Below are positions 20,771 through 25,236 of a stretch of DNA of 25,236 nucleotides, piece after piece. Every line of letters starts with the position of its first letter. Position 1 is the stretch's first letter. This stretch comes from a virus: IMG/VR virus record IMGVR_UViG_3300048836_000239, positions 1 through 25,236 of that record. The stretch is one strand, 5' to 3'. The notes below the pieces were generated by a model that saw only the letters and a program-made list of their open reading frames with translations, was not told the DNA's origin and did no database searches. A program made the position numbers and the translations under genes.

Positions 20771-21970
20771 TCAGGCGACGCCGAGCTTTCCCCAATCGTC
20801 GGGCGAAACCGTCTTCTTCACTTCCTTCGCATCGGTCTGGTGCAGGCTGACGAGATACACCTCGTCGCGTGCCCTGGTCGTCTTCACGACAGCCATCCAG
20901 ATCACATCCCCTTTCCGCCAATAGATGACCTTTTGCGAGCCGTCATGGGTGATCACCGGCGCCCCGTCCAGCATCCCTTGCAGCGTCTCATACCAGCTTG
21001 CGGCATGCCCCTGGCCTTCCCGCTTCACGAGCTGCTTGACGAGGGTGTCGGCGGACAGCATGACGACCTGACGCTCGGTGCCGAGCAGCGCCTTGACGGC
21101 GGGTGAAATCACCGCCAGCGGGAGCCGTTCGGCAGGGATCAGCCGGGCCTGGCGCCACGCCCTCACCAGCGCATCACCGGCAAGCCCGACGGACAGCGGC
21201 AGACGCCGCCATTGCGCGACCTGCCCGCTCACCCGATCGAACCAGCGCTGCATCACCCCGTCGGCGGCATAGCTGTCGACGATGGCGCGTGCGGTGTCGT
21301 GAGGGTATTTGTCGAAGACCGGCCACCAGCTCGCCCCCGGCGCATACCCCCACCCCTCGTCGATCCCCGTCAGGTCGTCCGGCGCGCTCGGCGCTCGGTC
21401 CGGTCCGTCCTTGCCGGAGCGCTCGAGCTCGCGCTCGGAGACGCCCTCGATCCAGCATTTGCAGCCCCAACCCCCGGGAACGGAATGCGTCGACCACCAC
21501 GGATCGTCGGCCCGCAACACCGTCCCGTCCCAGGCCAGATGGTGCGGACGCGGATGCAGCACGTTGTCGTTGTGTTTGTAGCGCAGATACGGCACGCCCG
21601 TCTCCTTGAGCTGTGCCCAGCGCCCGGCGGCATAGCTGGTCCGCAGGTTGGTCTCGTAGATCACGCGGGTGCGCCAGGCGCGGCCGGCCTTGGTGGCGGA
21701 GCCGGTCCAGCCGGTCCAGCCGTGATGATCGACGATGGCCGCGAAGTCGCGCCGGAACTCCTCCAGTGTCGTGCCCTGGTCGATGCCCTTCTGCACGGCC
21801 ATGCGCAGATCGTCGATGAGGTCGGCCTTCATCGCCCCGGCGACCACGAAGGCGCGGTCGTGCGCGCCTTGCCAAATGTCGCGCCAGGTGGCGGTCGGCA
21901 GGCTGAGCTTGCCGAGAAGGAATTGGATCTGCTCGGCAAAGGGGAGCGCGCCGTAAGCGGGCTCAGTCAT
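20771..21970 (-). CDS. Head morphogenesis protein, Mu F / SPP1 gp7-like, with C-terminal nuclease-like domain
   Basis: Minor head protein needed for early capsid assembly near the portal. The family signature is the metal-binding-like stretch around residues 165-205, with PHHLAWDGTVL and PGGWGCKCW (His...Cys-x-Cys). The C-terminal ~110 residues, with SADTLVKQLVKREGQG, a HDGSQKVIYWRKGD strand pair and VVKTTRARDEVYLVSL, resemble the PBECR2-type (phage Barnase-EndoU-ColicinE5/D-RelE-like) nuclease domain often fused to F proteins. I chose the ATG at 21970, which has a GAAGG-type ribosome site just upstream, over a TTG six codons earlier. It overlaps the preceding small gene by 8 nt. F-family identity is firm; the nuclease fold is from memory of the family, and its activity is untested. 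Confidence 0.88.
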   Translation of the reverse strand: MTEPAYGALPFAEQIQFLLGKLSLPTATWRDIWQGAHDRAFVVAGAMKADLIDDLRMAVQKGIDQGTTLEEFRRDFAAIVDHHGWTGWTGSATKAGRAWRTRVIYETNLRTSYAAGRWAQLKETGVPYLRYKHNDNVLHPRPHHLAWDGTVLRADDPWWSTHSVPGGWGCKCWIEGVSERELERSGKDGPDRAPSAPDDLTGIDEGWGYAPGASWWPVFDKYPHDTARAIVDSYAADGVMQRWFDRVSGQVAQWRRLPLSVGLAGDALVRAWRQARLIPAERLPLAVISPAVKALLGTERQVVMLSADTLVKQLVKREGQGHAASWYETLQGMLDGAPVITHDGSQKVIYWRKGDVIWMAVVKTTRARDEVYLVSLHQTDAKEVKKTVSPDDWGKLGVA

Positions 21971-22163
21971 GCCCTTCGCCTTCGGCAAGGGTCACGCGCG
22001 GCGTGCGGATGCGCGCCCACACCGTGCACCGCGTGCGCTCCTGAGCGTTGACGCCCGGCGTGTAGTGCGGGCACTCGGAACAATCCTCCGGGACCTTGCG
22101 GTCGAGCTTGCACTCGGGCGGGTCGCGCTCGATGAGCTCGCCGCAGGGGATCAACCGCGTCAT
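21963..22163 (-). CDS. Small Cys-rich protein between portal and F
   Basis: A 66-residue protein starting at an ATG that shares ATGA with the portal stop and running 8 nt into the start of the F-like gene. It is charged and carries six cysteines, five of them in the pattern C-x(10)-C-x(8)-C-x(2)-C-x(14)-C, including CSECPHY. This suggests a small zinc-binding fold, but I do not recognise the family. The tight coupling on both sides argues that it is a real gene rather than a shadow. Its role could be a head accessory or regulatory factor; there is no direct evidence for either. Confidence 0.7.
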   Translation of the reverse strand: MTRLIPCGELIERDPPECKLDRKVPEDCSECPHYTPGVNAQERTRCTVWARIRTPRVTLAEGEGHD

Positions 22164-23809
22164 GCCCGACCCTCCGTCACCGCAAACCGCCCGGCCAGCT
22201 CGGCCGCGGCGAGCGCCTCGCCCATCACGGCGACGAGATCCCCGTCCGGGAGCTGCGGGTACAGCCGCTCCAGACGCGCCATGAGATCCGCCGGGGACTC
22301 GCCCGCGGCGATCGCGGCATCGAGCTCCTCGCGGATGCGAGCCGCCATCGCCTGCACGGCCGGCTCGGCGCGGCGCCCGAGGGCGGCGACGGTGAGTTGG
22401 GCGTAGTCGGGCGCGCTGTCGGGCTCGGTCGGCGCGGCCAGATCCGCCGGCACATCGTCCGGGTCCGCCTCGCCCACGCGCGCACCGGCCCCGTCGGCGG
22501 ACGTCCCGCCCTCGGTATCGGACGACTCGGGCGGCTCGGCGTCGTTCGCCGTCGTCGGCGCCGCGCCGTCGGCGAGGGCCTCGGCCGTGCCGGCCTGCAC
22601 GCGCTCCCACTCCCCGCCGTAGGTGGCGACCACCTGCGCCAAGGTCGGCCGATAGCCGACATCGAAGAGCTTGCGCTCGCGATCGGCGCGCTCGGAGAGA
22701 TCCTCCTCCTCGTCCGTGCGGCGCCAGATCTGCGGGGGAATGGCGCCGGGGAGGCTCCACTCCGTGACCCAGCGCACCCAGGTGGCGTTGGCCGAGCCGC
22801 AGAGTACGTCCGCATCGGCTTTGACCAGATCCGCGCGCACGGCGTCGGAGGAATCCTCCCCGCCCAGGCGCCCCGGCGTGGCGTCTGCCCCGGCGGAATG
22901 GCCGAGGATGATTTTCGAAATGGCGGTGTCCCAGTAGCGCGCGGCCGTGTCGTAGTCCGCCCCGCCGGAGCGCGAGGCGGCGAGCAGCTCCGCGGTCATC
23001 CCCTCGGGCAGGATCAGGGCGGCCTGGTTGCGGATCGCGGCCAGCGCGGCCAGGAGCTTGGCCTGCTCGTCCGCGCTCGCGCCGGGCGGGAAGTGCCCCA
23101 TCGCCGTGGGGCTGGCGTACTTGTCCAGGGCGATCAGCCACAACTTGGCGATGCCGCGCTTGAATTGCGCCGGCCAAAAACACCAGTGCGCGAGGCCCAT
23201 GCCGTAGGGGTCGTCCTCGTGCGTGGCGCCGGTGCTGAAGGTCCAGAACTTGCGCTCGGGCAACAGCTCCCCGAGCGGATTGCCGACGGTGAGCAGGCGC
23301 AGACGCCCCTCGGGATCGTAGGCGAAGCGGCGCTGATCGCGGACCTTGATGGCCTCCGGGATGATGTGGCGCCCGTCGCGCTGCCAGATCAACTCGCTCG
23401 CGGCATAGCCGTAGAACACCCCGTAGTGCATCTGCTCGGTGATTCGGTCCCAGGGCAGCACGTCCTCGATCACGTTGCCGATCAGCTCCGCGGCCTGCTT
23501 GTCCTTGCGCGCGGTCCCGCCGGGCAGCACCTCCCATTCGGCGGCGATCAGCCCGAGGCGGCGCTGTTGCAGCGCGCTGAAGACCTGGAAATCGTCCAGC
23601 ACCTGCCGATACACATCCAGCCACAGCCCGCCGCCGCAGCCCTGCCACTCGTCTTGCGGCGGCAGCAGGGGCAGGCCCTCGACCACGCCGCGGGTGATGT
23701 CGCGCCCCGCGGCCAGGGTGGCGAGCTCGCCCATCACGGGGCGCGCCGGGGCGGCCAGATCGGCCGTCGGCGTGCGGGCGCCGAAGAGCCGGCGGAAGGG
23801 GTTAGCCAT
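22160..23809 (-). CDS. Portal protein, Mu gp29-like (DUF935 family)
   Basis: Dodecameric portal at the head vertex through which DNA enters and leaves. The 549-residue product has the DUF935 look: an N-terminal MANPFRRLFG start, a central region with WEVLPGG, YGVFYGYAASELIWQ and FWTFSTGA, and a long acidic, Ala/Pro/Asp-rich linker around residues 410-470 before a C-terminal helical part. The length is normal for the family. The ATG overlaps the terminase stop by 8 nt and the stop overlaps the next ATG (ATGA), so translation is coupled on both sides. Order terminase-portal-F-G is that of Mu. Confidence 0.92.
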   Translation of the reverse strand: MANPFRRLFGARTPTADLAAPARPVMGELATLAAGRDITRGVVEGLPLLPPQDEWQGCGGGLWLDVYRQVLDDFQVFSALQQRRLGLIAAEWEVLPGGTARKDKQAAELIGNVIEDVLPWDRITEQMHYGVFYGYAASELIWQRDGRHIIPEAIKVRDQRRFAYDPEGRLRLLTVGNPLGELLPERKFWTFSTGATHEDDPYGMGLAHWCFWPAQFKRGIAKLWLIALDKYASPTAMGHFPPGASADEQAKLLAALAAIRNQAALILPEGMTAELLAASRSGGADYDTAARYWDTAISKIILGHSAGADATPGRLGGEDSSDAVRADLVKADADVLCGSANATWVRWVTEWSLPGAIPPQIWRRTDEEEDLSERADRERKLFDVGYRPTLAQVVATYGGEWERVQAGTAEALADGAAPTTANDAEPPESSDTEGGTSADGAGARVGEADPDDVPADLAAPTEPDSAPDYAQLTVAALGRRAEPAVQAMAARIREELDAAIAAGESPADLMARLERLYPQLPDGDLVAVMGEALAAAELAGRFAVTEGRA

Positions 23810-25236
23810 AATCGTAGTCCGCCATGCCGTTGGAGACCGCGCCGAAGCCGCAGGTGGAGAGCGGCAGCTCCGCGGGGTCGAGCCCGAGCCGGCCGGGCTC
23901 GCGCTGGCCGGCCGAGGCCACCGTGTTGAGATCCGGCGGGTCGGCGCTGGCGGCCACGTCCGCGAGCAGGCCGGCGATCGCCGAGTCCCCGTGGCGCTGG
24001 CCCTTGCCGTCCGTCTTGCCCTCCGGCACGCGCGGCACGCCGCGCACGATCTTCACCGCCCGGTGATCTTCGAGCACGTCGTCGTGCCGGATCAGGATGG
24101 TGGTGCGGTCTTCGAGACCCGCCTTGTACTTGGGGAACGCCTCGCGATAGAAGGCTTCGGTCGGCATCACGGCCTGGATCAGCCCGGCGCCGAAGGCGTC
24201 GACCGTCTCCTCGGCGAGCTGCTGGCCGTTGCCGCGTGCGTCCAGGGCCGCGCCGGAGAAGCGCGGAAGGCGCCTTAACGCGTGGTGCAACACCTGTTTT
24301 TGTTCGCTGAAAGGCGTGTTGTGCATCTCGATCAGGCCCCGCCAGGTGCGGCGCAGATCCGCGCCGATCTCGAGCAGGACGATGCTGGTCATATCCCCGG
24401 AGCGCGCGAAGTCCATCCCGGCGACATGACGGCGCGCCCCGTCCAGGGCGGCGAGCACGGGGTCGAGATGCTCGCGGATCCAGTCCGCCATGTCGGCCTT
24501 GCGCATGTGCAGCGGCATGGCGTTGAAGGCCGCGTCGCCGTCGAAGCGCACCAGGGGCGCGGAGTCTTCCGCGCGCGGCATGCAGCGCTCGATCAGGGCG
24601 CGCGGCAGGTAGGAGCCGCCACCCATGGCCGGGATGCAGAAGAGCTCCTCGTCCTCGTTGGGGCGATAGCGGCGGATGAGCTGCTCGCGCCACTCCGCCT
24701 CGGCCTCCGCGGACCAGGGCTTGCCGGTGACCTGACAGATGCGCTGATAGAGCCCGTCGGCGATCGCATCGTCCAGCGTCACCCGGTGGATGGAGTAATC
24801 GAACTTGCCCGCGCGGATGTCCTGAATCAGGGTATTGAAGGCGTTGTCGTCCCCGTTGTGGGTCGACAGGATCCGCACCTCCCCGCCCCACATGGTGACC
24901 GCCATGGCGGCCTTGAGCAGCTCCTCCAGATCATCCACGAAGGCGGCCTCGTCGATCACGACGCGATCGCCGGGCCGGCCTTTTGAGCGGAGGTTGCGGG
25001 GGTTATTGCTGAAGGTGCGGATGTGATGACCGGAGGCGAATTCGATATCGAAGACGTGAATATCCCGATCGTCGTCGCGTTTGAAGACGGATTCACCGAT
25101 CGAGCCGAGCGCGCTATTAAACCGTTTCGCCCAGCCCGCGCAGTCATCGACGAAGGTCGATGTCATGTCTTTGTTGTAGGAGATGTAATAGACATTCCCG
25201 CCGCCCGTGCTCGCCGCGGCATGCAATACATCGTCC
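23802..25236 (-). CDS. Phage terminase large subunit, Mu gp28-like (5' end outside window)
   Basis: Motor of DNA packaging: an ATPase plus nuclease that cuts the phage DNA and pumps it through the portal. The reading frame is open to the window edge, so the first codons and the Walker A motif are missing; the TTG near 25226 is internal, not the real start. Seen here: a Walker B-like segment VVIDEAAF followed by a coupling motif STHNG typical of terminases, then an RNase H-fold nuclease domain beginning VAGMDFARSGD, with a later acidic DARGNG motif. The gene ends with an 8-nt overlap (ATGGCTAA) with the portal gene, as expected for a packaging operon. The Mu gp28 assignment is from overall pattern and the portal neighbour; that it is a terminase is quite certain, the exact subfamily less so. 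Confidence 0.9.
   Translation of the reverse strand, partial: DDVLHAAASTGGGNVYYISYNKDMTSTFVDDCAGWAKRFNSALGSIGESVFKRDDDRDIHVFDIEFASGHHIRTFSNNPRNLRSKGRPGDRVVIDEAAFVDDLEELLKAAMAVTMWGGEVRILSTHNGDDNAFNTLIQDIRAGKFDYSIHRVTLDDAIADGLYQRICQVTGKPWSAEAEAEWREQLIRRYRPNEDEELFCIPAMGGGSYLPRALIERCMPRAEDSAPLVRFDGDAAFNAMPLHMRKADMADWIREHLDPVLAALDGARRHVAGMDFARSGDMTSIVLLEIGADLRRTWRGLIEMHNTPFSEQKQVLHHALRRLPRFSGAALDARGNGQQLAEETVDAFGAGLIQAVMPTEAFYREAFPKYKAGLEDRTTILIRHDDVLEDHRAVKIVRGVPRVPEGKTDGKGQRHGDSAIAGLLADVAASADPPDLNTVASAGQREPGRLGLDPAELPLSTCGFGAVSNGMADYDYG

Noticed and set aside
1-25236. tRNA genes, CRISPR arrays, insertion sequences, att sites
   Set aside because: None was recognised on either strand; the only repeats are those listed, and the window appears to lie wholly inside the phage.

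Overview
This 25.2 kb window is the structural-gene half of a contractile-tailed prophage or phage, read almost entirely on the minus strand from the right edge (terminase) to the left edge (tail assembly chaperone). The DNA is very GC-rich with dense, overlapping genes (mostly ATGA, GTGA, TGATG or TAATG junctions) and strong Shine-Dalgarno sites. The protein families are those of Mu-like and P2-like phages of Proteobacteria. A high-GC gammaproteobacterial host, perhaps a purple sulfur bacterium, fits the general look, but no host gene is present, so this is a guess.

Head module (25236 to about 16482): a Mu gp28-like terminase running off the right edge, a Mu gp29-like portal (DUF935), a small Cys-rich protein, Mu F-like head morphogenesis protein with a C-terminal nuclease-like (PBECR2-like) domain, Mu G, Mu I protease with a probable nested scaffold, then a lambda-type decoration protein D and major capsid protein E, a small hypothetical and a DUF1320 (Mu gp36-like) protein. 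So a Mu packaging/protease module carries a lambda-type capsid pair.

Diversity-generating retroelement (DGR) region (about 16442 to 13289): two small hypothetical genes, a 332-residue target protein with a C-terminal Lcl/DUF1566 C-type-lectin-like domain ending in a typical variable region, then a locus where the first ~23 codons of avd are joined out of frame to a reverse transcriptase lacking its N-terminal fingers. No template repeat is visible. This looks like a DGR broken by an internal deletion, with the diversified target gene intact. A hypothetical gene follows the RT.

Tail module (13195 to 1): Mu gp37-like DUF1834, a run of fibre/baseplate-accessory genes (BppU-like, three small fibre-like genes, a 434-residue fibre protein), a 606-residue glycoside-hydrolase-like protein with a Sec signal peptide, P2-type baseplate genes V, W, J, two fibre-like genes, P2 I, a tail fibre with an internal 102-residue duplication, a putative fibre-assembly gene, sheath (FI), tube (FII), and E/E+E' with a T-TTT-TTC -1 frameshift signal. 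The tape measure gene would lie beyond the left edge.

A 24-nt dyad-containing repeat, differing at one base, stands in front of gene I and in front of the gp37-like gene, i.e. at the start of the head-protease block and of the tail block. These may be regulator-binding sites for late transcription. All functional statements are from reading the sequence and family knowledge; no database search was run.
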